Positions 43,961-52,873 of a stretch of 58,965 nucleotides of DNA are shown here, one piece after another. Source of the stretch: Oscillospiraceae bacterium (GTDB lineage Bacteria; Bacillota; Clostridia; Oscillospirales; UBA929); NCBI GenBank assembly GCA_031265355.1, contig JAISCT010000015.1, positions 1 through 58,965 of the forward strand. Direction: 5' to 3'. The stretch's first letter is position 1. Every line of letters starts with the position of its first letter. Under the pieces are notes generated by a model. The model searched no databases, had not been told where the DNA came from, and saw nothing but the letters and a program-made list of their open reading frames with translations. Both the position numbers and the translations under genes were made by a program.

Positions 43961-46027
43961 GTGGAAAAATACATTGGTAAGATGCTGGACAACCGGTACG
44001 AGATATTAGAGGTCATCGGAAGCGGCGGCATGGCCGTGGTTTACAAGGCGCGTTGCCACAGACTCAACCGTTTTGTGGCTGTCAAAATCCTGCGGGAGGA
44101 CTATGCCAGAGACGCCGATTTCCGCCGCCGGTTCCACGCGGAAAGCCAGGCCGTGGCGATGCTGTCGCATCCCAACATCGTTGCGGTGTATGACGTCAGC
44201 CGCTCCGTAGATACGGAATACATCGTCATGGAGCTAATCGACGGCATCACGCTCAAACAGTATATGCAGCGCAAGGGCGTGCTGAACTGGCGGGAGGCAC
44301 TCCATTTTACCACGCAGATTGTCAAGGCGCTCAGCCATGCCCACGGGCGCGGAATCATCCACCGGGACATCAAACCCCACAACATCATGATCCTGCGCGA
44401 CGGAAGCGTCAAGGTGGCCGACTTCGGCATCGCCCGGCTCGTGTCCGTGCAAAATACGCTGACGCAGGAGGCGCTGGGTTCCGTGCATTATATCTCGCCC
44501 GAGCAGGCGCGCGGGAGTCACATCGACGCCCGTTCAGACCTCTACTCCGTGGGCGTTGTGATGTACGAGATGCTGACCGGGCGGCTTCCGTACGAGGGCG
44601 ATTCACCCGTGTCGGTGGCCATCCAGCATATCAACTCCATGCCGCTCTCGCCCCGCGAGGTCAACGCCGAGGTACCGGAGGCGCTGGAGGTCATCACCAT
44701 GAAGGCTATGTCGGCCAGCCTGACCCATCGCTATACGTCGGCTGAGGCCATGCTGCACGACCTAGAAGAATTTAGAAAAAATCCGAGTATCAGTTTCGAT
44801 TACGACCTCAGCGGTCTCCATCCGCAGGAGAAAGCGGCCGTGGAGGAACCGACTCGGTCGCTGGGGCAGACTCGAGACGCGTTGAACGCCGTCGAACGTC
44901 CGGCGCCGTCCGCTCGCCGGCGCGGCGCGGCGGCGAAGGGGCGTGGACGCGGCGAGGCGAGGACAGAGGAGGTTCTGGAGGAGGAGGACTATCAGATCCG
45001 CCGCCGCAACAGCAAAATCACCGTGCTCACCGGTGTGCTGGCGGTGCTTGTCTTTGTGGCGGGCCTCACGTTTTTGATTTCTCAGCTTCTGGGCAGCAAT
45101 CAACCGGTGGAAGACGTACAGGTGCCGCGTCTGGTCGGGTTGCATTACGAGAGAGAGGTCAGAAACAATCTGCAGTACGCGGAAGATTTCGCGATTGTGC
45201 GCAGCGAAGAGGGGGAGTATTCGGACGAGGCGGAGGAGGGCGTCATTTTGGAGCAGGATCCGCGGGAGGGTGAGATGCACAAAAAGGGCAGTACGGTCAC
45301 GGTGACGCTCAGCTTGGGGCGCTATACATTCCAGCTTCTCGATTATACCAACATGAATTACCGGGAGGCCCAGCGAGAGCTCGCTCAGCTCAAACTGAAA
45401 TTCGGTGAACCGGAATATGTAAATTCCGATCTGGTGGAGGGCATGGTAGTCCGCACCGAGCCCAAAAACGGCGACGACGTACACGAGGGAGACGTCATCC
45501 GTCTCATCGTCAGCAAAGGGCCTGAGGTGCAGATGGTGCGCGTACCTGATCTGAGAGACACCATGGTGGATGATCTGGCGCGCGTGCTGGAGCAGCTGGG
45601 TCTTGCCATGGGCGCCAAGCGCAACGTGGACAGCGACAAACCCGTGGGTACGATCGTCGGACAGAGCGTCGAGGCGAACACAGAAGTCGAGAAAAAGACC
45701 GTGATCAACGTGGACGTCAGCCTGGGGCCGACCGTATCCCCGCCGCCTTCGGACGATCCGCCGCCGGAGGGCCCGGACATGCCCGTCAACACACCGCCTT
45801 CGGTGGGCGACTTGCTCATCACCCGGACGCTGCGTGTGGCGCTGCCGTCCGCGCCCGAGCGAGTGCTGCTCACGGTGTACGTCGGGAGCGGCATCGTCAG
45901 AAGCGAATCGGTCAGCACACTTGACATGTACTACACCTGCGAGGTGTCCGGATATGCGGACGACACCGTGATGGTCTATATCGACAGCGTGCAGTACGAG
46001 GAGTACCGCATGAGCGATCTGCCCTAA
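43961..46027 (+). CDS. prkC: Ser/Thr protein kinase with PASTA domains
   Basis: A 688-residue membrane kinase sensing muropeptides or lipid II. Kinase domain (residues ~10-270): GSGGMAVVYKA loop, VAVKIL Lys, HRDIKPHNIMI catalytic loop, DFGIARL, and the ALGSVHYISPEQARG activation segment. A basic linker, a membrane helix (ITVLTGVLAVLVFVAGLTFLI, ~350-370), three PASTA units (~380-580) and a C-terminal beta domain after a Pro-rich spacer. In Bacillus PrkC triggers spore germination. The start is GTG 43961 with GGAGG nine bases upstream. Confidence 0.95.
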   Translation: MEKYIGKMLDNRYEILEVIGSGGMAVVYKARCHRLNRFVAVKILREDYARDADFRRRFHAESQAVAMLSHPNIVAVYDVSRSVDTEYIVMELIDGITLKQYMQRKGVLNWREALHFTTQIVKALSHAHGRGIIHRDIKPHNIMILRDGSVKVADFGIARLVSVQNTLTQEALGSVHYISPEQARGSHIDARSDLYSVGVVMYEMLTGRLPYEGDSPVSVAIQHINSMPLSPREVNAEVPEALEVITMKAMSASLTHRYTSAEAMLHDLEEFRKNPSISFDYDLSGLHPQEKAAVEEPTRSLGQTRDALNAVERPAPSARRRGAAAKGRGRGEARTEEVLEEEDYQIRRRNSKITVLTGVLAVLVFVAGLTFLISQLLGSNQPVEDVQVPRLVGLHYEREVRNNLQYAEDFAIVRSEEGEYSDEAEEGVILEQDPREGEMHKKGSTVTVTLSLGRYTFQLLDYTNMNYREAQRELAQLKLKFGEPEYVNSDLVEGMVVRTEPKNGDDVHEGDVIRLIVSKGPEVQMVRVPDLRDTMVDDLARVLEQLGLAMGAKRNVDSDKPVGTIVGQSVEANTEVEKKTVINVDVSLGPTVSPPPSDDPPPEGPDMPVNTPPSVGDLLITRTLRVALPSAPERVLLTVYVGSGIVRSESVSTLDMYYTCEVSGYADDTVMVYIDSVQYEEYRMSDLP

Positions 46028-46031
46028 TTCC

Positions 46032-46910
46032 ATGGTGGAACGCGAGGGATTGATTCTCAAAGGCGTCGGCGGGTTTTACACCGTCTGGGACGGCGAGGTC
46101 TCTGTCGTCTGCAAGCTGCGCGGTCGGTTGCGGCTGGTCCATCTCAGGCCCCTGCCCGGCGACCGCGTACGGATTCAGGTGCTGCCGGACGGTTCCGGTA
46201 CCATCGACGAGATTTTGCCCCGGAAAAACGCATTTGTCCGCCCGCCTGTGGCCAACATCGAGACACTGGTCGTCGTCGGAGCCAGGGCCGTGCCCGAAAC
46301 GGACCCGTTCCTCATCGACCGTATGACGGCTCTGGCGGAATCCAAGGGAATCGGCGTACTCATCTGTCTCAACAAAATCGATCTCAAGCCGGCGGACGAA
46401 CTGGCGGAGGTGTGCCGCGCGGTCGGCTATCCGACCGTGCTTTTGAGCGCCGAAACGGGGGCGGGCGTCGATGAATTGGCGCGATTTATTGCCGGAAAGG
46501 TGGTTGCCTTTACAGGGAATTCCGGCGTGGGCAAGTCGAGTTTGCTCAACCGGCTCCGGCCGGAGCTTGCGCTCCGGGTGGGCGAAGTCAGCCATCGGGG
46601 CGGCCGGGGGCGGCACACCACGCGCCACACGGAACTCCTGCCTATGCAAAGCGGCGCCTGGGCGGCCGACACGCCGGGGTTTTCTACATTTGATGACGAG
46701 AGTCTGGAGCAGATCCAGTTGCAGGCGCTGCGGGATCTTTTTCCCGAGTTTAGGCCGTTTGAGGACGCCTGCCGGTTTACCGACTGTCACCACATCGGCG
46801 TGGCCGGCTGCGCCGTGCTGGAGGCGCTGGCGCGTGGGGCGATTCCGGCGTCCCGGCACGCGAGTTATGCGCGGCTCTACCGCGCCGCATCGGGGCGCAG
46901 GCAGTTCTGA
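46032..46910 (+). CDS. rsgA: Ribosome small-subunit-dependent GTPase A
   Basis: A 292-residue circularly permuted GTPase assisting late 30S maturation. OB-fold at the start, NKIDL (G4) before GNSGVGKSSLLN (G1), then THTTRHTEL-like G2 (GRHTTRHTEL), DTPGFS (G3) and a C-terminal zinc region (CRFTDCHHIGVAGC). Four bases after prkC; same order as in Bacillus, though rpe is absent. Confidence 0.95.
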   Translation: MVEREGLILKGVGGFYTVWDGEVSVVCKLRGRLRLVHLRPLPGDRVRIQVLPDGSGTIDEILPRKNAFVRPPVANIETLVVVGARAVPETDPFLIDRMTALAESKGIGVLICLNKIDLKPADELAEVCRAVGYPTVLLSAETGAGVDELARFIAGKVVAFTGNSGVGKSSLLNRLRPELALRVGEVSHRGGRGRHTTRHTELLPMQSGAWAADTPGFSTFDDESLEQIQLQALRDLFPEFRPFEDACRFTDCHHIGVAGCAVLEALARGAIPASRHASYARLYRAASGRRQF

Positions 46911-46956
46911 TCGGCGGGGGCGGATCCTTGATAGAGAACAGAGAGGGGCACGGTGA

Positions 46957-47601
46957 ATGCGGGGTTTGGTGTTGGGGGCGGCGCCGCTGGGGAAGCCGGA
47001 TTATGTACCGGGGTATCTGCGACCGGACGACATGGTGCTGTGCGCGGACGGCGGGCTGCGCCATGCGCGCGCGCTCGGTCTTCGGCCCCACGCGCTGATT
47101 GGGGACGCGGACTCCGGAGGGCGTTGGCCGCCGCCCGGCGTGTCGGTCATCCGTTTACCCCGGGAGAAGGACCAGACGGACCTGCAGGCCTGCCTGGACT
47201 ACGGTCTGCAAAACGGCTGTGACGAGTTCCTCCTGTTGGGCTGCGGCGGTGGGCCTCGCCTTGACCATTTCCTGGGAAATTTAGGCCTGCTGGAGTACTG
47301 CGACGAGAGAGGCGCGCGCGCGCAGATTGTGGACGCGCGGCATGAGATTCGTCTCCACACCGGTGGTCTCGTGACCATTCAGGATCCGGACGCCTTTGTG
47401 TACCTCTCGCTCATTCCATTGGACGGCTGTATCTCCGGCGTGACGCTGCGCGGTCTGCGTTTTCCGCTCACAGACGCCGCATTGAGGCGGACGGAGACGC
47501 TGGGCCTCAGCAACGAGCCGTTGGGAGCGGGAGAACCCGTGGAGATAGCGATCGCCCGCGGCCGCGCGTTGGTGGTGCGGGCTGTGCGGAAGCGGCCGTA
47601 A
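46957..47601 (+). CDS. thiN: Thiamine diphosphokinase
   Basis: Converts thiamine to thiamine diphosphate. A 214-residue protein with CADGGLRHARALGLRPHALIGDADS (metal Asp), PREKDQTDLQACLDY and GGPRLDHFLGNLGLL, then a beta-rich C-terminal domain ending in LSNEPLG. Family members usually read GDFDS; here GDADS keeps both Asp. Common neighbour of rsgA. Confidence 0.92.
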   Translation: MRGLVLGAAPLGKPDYVPGYLRPDDMVLCADGGLRHARALGLRPHALIGDADSGGRWPPPGVSVIRLPREKDQTDLQACLDYGLQNGCDEFLLLGCGGGPRLDHFLGNLGLLEYCDERGARAQIVDARHEIRLHTGGLVTIQDPDAFVYLSLIPLDGCISGVTLRGLRFPLTDAALRRTETLGLSNEPLGAGEPVEIAIARGRALVVRAVRKRP

Positions 47602-47744
47602 GATCCGCCGCAATCACATTTTATCTGGCTGGGCCGTATACTGGAACAGACGCGCTGCGCCGGCGGATGCGCGCCGCTGTCGGCGGCCCGCGGCGCGCTG
47701 TCCAACAGGGCGCGGAGGCGCCCAACGCAAAGGTGGTGCCCGTT

Positions 47745-47828
47745 ATGAAGATTGTCGTCTACAAGTCGCCCCGACTGCTCAAAGGGTTTCTGCGCACGCT
47801 GTTTGGCATACGCCGCGCAAAATTCTGA
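47745..47828 (+). CDS. spoVM: Stage V sporulation protein M
   Basis: A 27-residue peptide MKIVVYKSPRLLKGFLRTLFG plus six residues, basic and amphipathic with central Pro, as in SpoVM of Clostridia and Bacillus (26 residues). SpoVM senses the convex forespore membrane and recruits SpoIVA for coat assembly. AGGTGG lies 8 bases before the ATG, and a good terminator follows at 47915. It sits in the usual place after rsgA-thiN. Confidence 0.9.
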   Translation: MKIVVYKSPRLLKGFLRTLFGIRRAKF

Positions 47829-47914
47829 CGCGATGCCCCGGGCGCCGTCGCGCCGCCGCGCCGGGGCAGTCGCAGGTGCGTCACGCAAAAAGAAATACAC
47901 ATGCCCTTGCGGGC

Positions 47915-47941
47915 GGCGGGAGCCAGGTTCCCGCCTTTTTT
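47915..47941 (+). terminator. Intrinsic terminator after spoVM
   Basis: A 7-bp GC stem (47915-47921 with 47929-47935), 7-base loop and six T. Separates spoVM from the GH3 gene promoter 34 bp later. Confidence 0.9.
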
Positions 47942-47974
47942 CTGCTCATTTGTCAAAATTTCCGCACAAAATCA

Positions 47975-48003
47975 TTGACATTTATAGCATTCTGTAATAT
48001 ACT
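47975..48003 (+). promoter_or_regulatory. Promoter of the GH3 gene
   Basis: TTGACA (47975-47980), 17 bp, TATACT (47998-48003). The ATG is at 48198, leaving a ~190-nt leader in which I see no named riboswitch. Confidence 0.85.
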
Positions 48004-48197
48004 TTTACTTGAACTTGATTCGCGTGTTGCTGTAAAATGGGGCCCGCGTGTTTTGTGGTGCGTCAGGCCAAAAACCGGTTTGGTCGGAAGGATGTGGTGC
48101 CATTGTACCTAAATGTCCCCTGCGTAGCCGGCCCCGGACAGAGAAGAGGAAAAAGCAGAAGCAGAGACATGTAAAGAGTATGAGGAGGGTAAGGCAG

Positions 48198-51100
48198 ATG
48201 TCACGTTCCATGAAATTTCGCGGCACATCTCTCGTGCTTTGTTTCATCATGGTGTTGTCCCTGTTCGTATGGAGCAGCGCACCATCGTTGGCGGCCGATT
48301 CCGAGGCGCCCGTACTGGTCTATGGCAACGGCTGGGTTGGTCCTCAGATTTCGGTGGCACATCCGTGGATCAACGTAGATAACATTCCGGACACCTTCTC
48401 CGGTCAGCCCGCCAAAGTGGCGGGGTACTACACAGCGGACGGGACGGATCCCACAGAGGAGAGTCCGGACCTCGTCTTGATGATGAATTATGGCGGTTTC
48501 TTCCTCATGGCCACCATCCAGCCGGTGCCGATTGGCCGCGTCAAGGTACTTCTGGTGCTGGATACCGAAGATGGGAAGCAGTACAGCGACATCGGCAGCC
48601 TGCTTATGTACCCGAGCGCGCCGGCGGCGTCCCTCGCCAGCGGCCTGTACCGATTGGATCAGGTGGGCGACGGTGTCACACTGATCAATACGCAGGCGGA
48701 CACCGAGGTCTACTACACGACGGGTTTGGGCGTCTACCGGCCCGAGACCGGCACAGTGGACGCGTCGGCGATCCCGAACCCCGACTATACGCAGGAGGCA
48801 CAAAAATACGCGGGCGGCGGCATCGTCCCGCCCAGCACGAGCGGCTCCGAGGCTTTTGTGATCAAGGCCGTCGTGGTGTACCAGACGAACGACGGCCCCC
48901 TCGAGAGCGAGCCGGCTGCCTTCTTCTACCGTGTGGCTGAAACCTTGCCGAAGCTGCGCGGAGCGGAGAACATCGACGAGATCATCGCCGCGCTGTCGCT
49001 GGAGGAGCGCGTCGCTCTCACGGGCGGCGTCGGCGGAGACCCGACCAGCCTCTTAAACGGCTCCAACTATCCTGAGGAGCTGAACATGGAAAACGGCCAG
49101 CCCATGTTCAGCCAGGGTCTCCCCGCAGGCGGTCCCGCGGGCGGCACACAGGCAATCCCGCGGTTTAACATCCCGGCGCTGGTGCTCGCGGACGGTCCGT
49201 CGGGCGTGCGCATGTGGAAAAACTCGACGGTGTGGATGGCTCCGGCGGGCCTTGGTTCCACCTGGAACGCGGAGCTTGCCGGGAAGGTCGGCGCGCGTGT
49301 CGCGGAGGAGGCCAAGCACTACGCGGTGGACATCGTGTTGGGGCCGGGGCTCAACATGCAGCGCAACCCGCTGGGCGGCCGCAACTTTGAATATTACTCC
49401 GAGGATCCGTACATCACCGGCCAGTCCGCGGCCGCCTATGTGGAAAACATCCAAGCGGGCGGCGTGGGCGTGTCGCTCAAGCATTACGTGGCAAACGACT
49501 CCGAGTCGAACCGTGGTCAGGGCGATATGATTCTCTCCGAACGCGCGCTGCGTGAGATCTACCTGCGCGGGTTCGAGATCGCGGTGGAGAAGAAACCGTG
49601 GACGATCATGACGGCCTACAACAAGACAAACAGCGGAAACGAGGACGGCCGGGCCATGTCCGGCAACAAGTTCCTCGTGACGGACGTGCTGCGCGGCGAG
49701 TGGGGCTTTGACGGTTTTGTCATGTCCGACTGGGGCGGAGACTATGTGCCGCCGGAGTCTCTTGAGGCGCAGATGGATCTGGGCGAAAACAGCCGTGACA
49801 CGGCGTCCGTGCACGCGTGGATCAACGACCCGGCCATCACGCAGGGGGAGAAGGAGCGGCGCATCGGGCTTGTGAACCGCAGCGTGAAGAATATCTTAAA
49901 TGTGCTCGTCAAGACGTCGGCCTTTACGGGCGTGTACGGCGCGTTGAAAGAGGACGGCACCTACACAGGGCTCACGCAGCGCGATGTGAGCGAGCGCTCG
50001 AACAGCTTCGGTACGTCCGATGTGTACAAGGAGTCCGCCGTGGTGAACAAGCAGGCGGCGGACGAAGCCATCGTGCTGCTGAAGAACGCCTTGCAGACGC
50101 TGCCGCTGGCGGGCACGGAGAAGGTGGCGCTGGTGACGAGTCCGCTGGCGTGGTCGGAACTCTTCGAAGGCCGCTGGTACAACGACAGCGCCTCGGTGGG
50201 CGACATCGTGGTGCAGGGCACAGGGAGCGCACAGATCCGGTTTAACAACAATACGACCGAATACAGCCCCACGCTGTATGACGCGCTGGAAGGCAGCGGG
50301 TTTGACGTGGTCGACTGGCGGATCGGCGGCGCTGTCATCAACGCCTCCGGTGCGGACGGCGCGGGCCGCGCGATCGCGGCGATCGGCAGCACGCCGAAAT
50401 TAAACGGCGTCATTGACATCAGCAATCCGCCCGCGAACACAACGGGCGACGCGCTGGCGCAGGCGGTGGCGGCTGCGGCGGAGACAGCCCGTCCCGTGGC
50501 GGCGGCTGCGGCGGCCGCGGCGGATGTCGGCATCTATGTGCTGACGCGCGTGGCCGGTGAGGGCGCCGACCTGACGGTGGCGGAATTTGATTTGACAGTG
50601 GCGGAGAAGGGTGTTTTGAAGGCCTATTCAGACGCCTTCCACGCGGCTGGCAAGAAACTGGTCGTGCTGCTGAACGCGGGGTCCGCCGTGAACACGACGG
50701 AGTTCAGGGCGCAGACGGACGCAATTCTGGCGGTGTGGAACCCTGGCACCGAGGGCACGCGGTCGATCGCCGACATCCTGAAGGGTGCGGTGAATCCGTC
50801 CGGGAAGCTCGCGCAGACACTGCCGCAGACATACAGCGACAGCCCGTCCGTCGCGATGCGGACCGAGGAGCGCAAGGACCTTGCGTTCAACTCCATGCCG
50901 GCGGCGTACTATGACGAGGGCGTCTATGTGGGTTACCGCTACTTTGAGTCACGCCCCGAGACCTACGAGACCATGGTGGCGTATCCGTTCGGCTACGGTC
51001 TCAGCTACACGAGCTTCCGTGTCAGCGACCTGAAACTAGACAAGACCCGTTTTGACAAAGACAACCCGAACGATACGATCACGGCGACCGTAAAGGTCAA

Positions 51101-51758
51101 GAACACCGGCGGCGTGGCCGGCAAAGAGGTTGTGCAGCTCTACCTGAACGCCGACACCTGGCAGGCGGAGGGTCGTCCGCGGCAGGAGCTCAAGGCCTAC
51201 GCCAAGACAAAGCTCTTACAGCCGGACGAAGAGGAGACAGTTTCGCTGACACTAAGCCTGAGAGATCTCCAGTACTTCGACGACGCCAACCCGACGAACG
51301 ACCTGAGCGATGTGACATACGGAAACGGCGCGGGCTGGACTGTTGCCGACGGCACCGTCTTCACGGTGACTGTCCGTGACAACGCCGAGAACGCCGAAAC
51401 CCCGAACGTCCCAATCGCGGGCCTCGCGGGTACCTTTGCCTACGGCGACATCGTTGACGGCGCGCTGACCGCGCTCAACAACATCGAAGTCGGGGAGACA
51501 GCTGCCACCACCAAGTACACCGTCTTAAACGGCCTGGACAGCGATGTAGACCTCGTCTACGGCTATGCCGTCTACAACGCGGCAGGCAGGCTTGTGGACA
51601 GCAAATTGTTGACGGGGACGGCGCCCGCCGGCCAGGTGACGGATCTGACCATCGACGTCGCCGGGCTCACCAAAGGTCAGCAGGTGAGAGCATTCCTCTG
51701 GCGCCGTGACAGCGCCTATACGCCCATCAACGACCCCACCACAGCCGTCGTGCCGTAA
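48198..51758 (+). CDS. Secreted glycoside hydrolase family 3 protein
   Basis: A 1186-residue exported enzyme. Signal peptide at residues ~1-35 (LVLCFIMVLSLFVWSS, cut near SLAADS). An N-terminal region of ~200 residues of unknown beta type, then the GH3 barrel (~residues 240-580) with ADGPSGVRMW, LGPGLNMQRNPLGGRNFEYYSEDP, SLKHYVAND and the nucleophile Asp in GFVMSDWGG; then the GH3 C domain with an Ala-rich insert, and an Fn3-like domain (FGYGLSYTSF). It probably is a beta-glucosidase or xylosidase type; the substrate cannot be read. No SLH or sortase signal. GGAGG nine bases before ATG 48198. Confidence 0.92.
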   Translation: MSRSMKFRGTSLVLCFIMVLSLFVWSSAPSLAADSEAPVLVYGNGWVGPQISVAHPWINVDNIPDTFSGQPAKVAGYYTADGTDPTEESPDLVLMMNYGGFFLMATIQPVPIGRVKVLLVLDTEDGKQYSDIGSLLMYPSAPAASLASGLYRLDQVGDGVTLINTQADTEVYYTTGLGVYRPETGTVDASAIPNPDYTQEAQKYAGGGIVPPSTSGSEAFVIKAVVVYQTNDGPLESEPAAFFYRVAETLPKLRGAENIDEIIAALSLEERVALTGGVGGDPTSLLNGSNYPEELNMENGQPMFSQGLPAGGPAGGTQAIPRFNIPALVLADGPSGVRMWKNSTVWMAPAGLGSTWNAELAGKVGARVAEEAKHYAVDIVLGPGLNMQRNPLGGRNFEYYSEDPYITGQSAAAYVENIQAGGVGVSLKHYVANDSESNRGQGDMILSERALREIYLRGFEIAVEKKPWTIMTAYNKTNSGNEDGRAMSGNKFLVTDVLRGEWGFDGFVMSDWGGDYVPPESLEAQMDLGENSRDTASVHAWINDPAITQGEKERRIGLVNRSVKNILNVLVKTSAFTGVYGALKEDGTYTGLTQRDVSERSNSFGTSDVYKESAVVNKQAADEAIVLLKNALQTLPLAGTEKVALVTSPLAWSELFEGRWYNDSASVGDIVVQGTGSAQIRFNNNTTEYSPTLYDALEGSGFDVVDWRIGGAVINASGADGAGRAIAAIGSTPKLNGVIDISNPPANTTGDALAQAVAAAAETARPVAAAAAAAADVGIYVLTRVAGEGADLTVAEFDLTVAEKGVLKAYSDAFHAAGKKLVVLLNAGSAVNTTEFRAQTDAILAVWNPGTEGTRSIADILKGAVNPSGKLAQTLPQTYSDSPSVAMRTEERKDLAFNSMPAAYYDEGVYVGYRYFESRPETYETMVAYPFGYGLSYTSFRVSDLKLDKTRFDKDNPNDTITATVKVKNTGGVAGKEVVQLYLNADTWQAEGRPRQELKAYAKTKLLQPDEEETVSLTLSLRDLQYFDDANPTNDLSDVTYGNGAGWTVADGTVFTVTVRDNAENAETPNVPIAGLAGTFAYGDIVDGALTALNNIEVGETAATTKYTVLNGLDSDVDLVYGYAVYNAAGRLVDSKLLTGTAPAGQVTDLTIDVAGLTKGQQVRAFLWRRDSAYTPINDPTTAVVP

Positions 51759-51800
51759 ATATCAACAACATCCTCTCGCTTTTGTAAAAAGAGCGCAACA

Positions 51801-51842
51801 AAGCAGGAGCGGTCACCGAAAGGCGGCCGCTCCTGCTTTTTG
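51801..51842 (+). terminator. Bidirectional terminator between the GH3 gene and queA
   Basis: A 12-bp stem (51801-51812 with 51827-51838) and TTTTT on the plus strand; it lies between convergent genes and can serve both. Confidence 0.9.
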
Positions 51843-51850
51843 TCATGTGC

Positions 51851-52873
51851 TCAAAGTATCAACATCGCATCGCCAAAGCTGAAAAATCGATATTGCAATG
51901 ACACAGCCTCGCGGTAGGCTTCCAAGATGGTCTTGCGATCGGTCAGAGCGGCGACCAGCATGAGAAGCGTGCTGCGAGGCAGATGAAAATTGGAGATCAG
52001 TCCGTCCAGTGCGCGGAAGCGGTAACCGGGCGTGATGAAGATGTCGGTGAATCCGGCGTGCGCCCGAAGGCGCCCTTCTGTGTCTGCGAAGGATTCCAGA
52101 GTGCGGCAGGCGGTGGTTCCCACGGCGACGATGCGCCCCCCGGCGCCGCGCGCCGCGTTCACTGCCCGCGCGGTCTCTTCGGAAACCATCGCATACTCGG
52201 CGTGCATCACGTGCCGTGAGAAATCTTCTTCCTTTACAGGCCTGAATGTCCCCAGCCCCACATGGAGTGTGATCGCGTGTATGGACACGCCACGGCCGCG
52301 CAGGGTGTCCATCAGCGCCGGCGTGAAATGAAGACCGGCCGTAGGCGCCGCCGCCGAACCGGGCACCTTGGCATAGACGGTTTGGTAGCGTTCCGGGTCG
52401 TCGAGGCGCGCCTTGATGTATGGCGGCAGCGGCATCTCCCCCAGGGTGTCCAGCAGCTCGAGGAAAATCCCCGTGTACGAAAAATGCACCACTCGGCTAC
52501 CCTCCGCCGTCTCGGCTGCCACAGTGCCGGTAAGAAAACCGTCCCCGTAAGAGATCACCGTACCCATGCGTGTCCGTCGGCCCGGACGCGTCAGACAGAG
52601 CCAGTTGTCGCTCCCCAGATCGCGCAGCAACAGTGTCTCCACGGCAGCCCCCGAGGCCGCCACGCCAAAAAGTCGAGCCGGCAGCACGCGGGAGTCGTTG
52701 ATGACCAAACAATCGCCCGGCCTGAGTAGGTCGGGCAAGTCTGTAAAGTGCATATGCTTTCGTATGTTGCGCACCCGGTCGAGCACAAGCAGACGGGAGG
52801 CATCCCGCTGCGGCAGCGGCGTTTGGGCGATCAGCGCCGACGGCAGATCAAAATCAAAGTCGGATGTCGTCAT
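51851..52873 (-). CDS. queA: S-adenosylmethionine:tRNA ribosyltransferase-isomerase
   Basis: Builds the cyclopentene ring precursor of queuosine at tRNA position 34. 340 residues: FDFDLPSALIAQTP at the start, RLFG, PGRRTRMGT, PLPPYIK, AAPTAGLHFTP and GTFRPV, then TDIFITPGYRF and NFHLPRSTLLMLVAAL. ATG 52873 overlaps the stop of the upstream SpoIID-like gene. tgt and queC-F are not in the window. Confidence 0.95.
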   Translation of the reverse strand: MTTSDFDFDLPSALIAQTPLPQRDASRLLVLDRVRNIRKHMHFTDLPDLLRPGDCLVINDSRVLPARLFGVAASGAAVETLLLRDLGSDNWLCLTRPGRRTRMGTVISYGDGFLTGTVAAETAEGSRVVHFSYTGIFLELLDTLGEMPLPPYIKARLDDPERYQTVYAKVPGSAAAPTAGLHFTPALMDTLRGRGVSIHAITLHVGLGTFRPVKEEDFSRHVMHAEYAMVSEETARAVNAARGAGGRIVAVGTTACRTLESFADTEGRLRAHAGFTDIFITPGYRFRALDGLISNFHLPRSTLLMLVAALTDRKTILEAYREAVSLQYRFFSFGDAMLIL

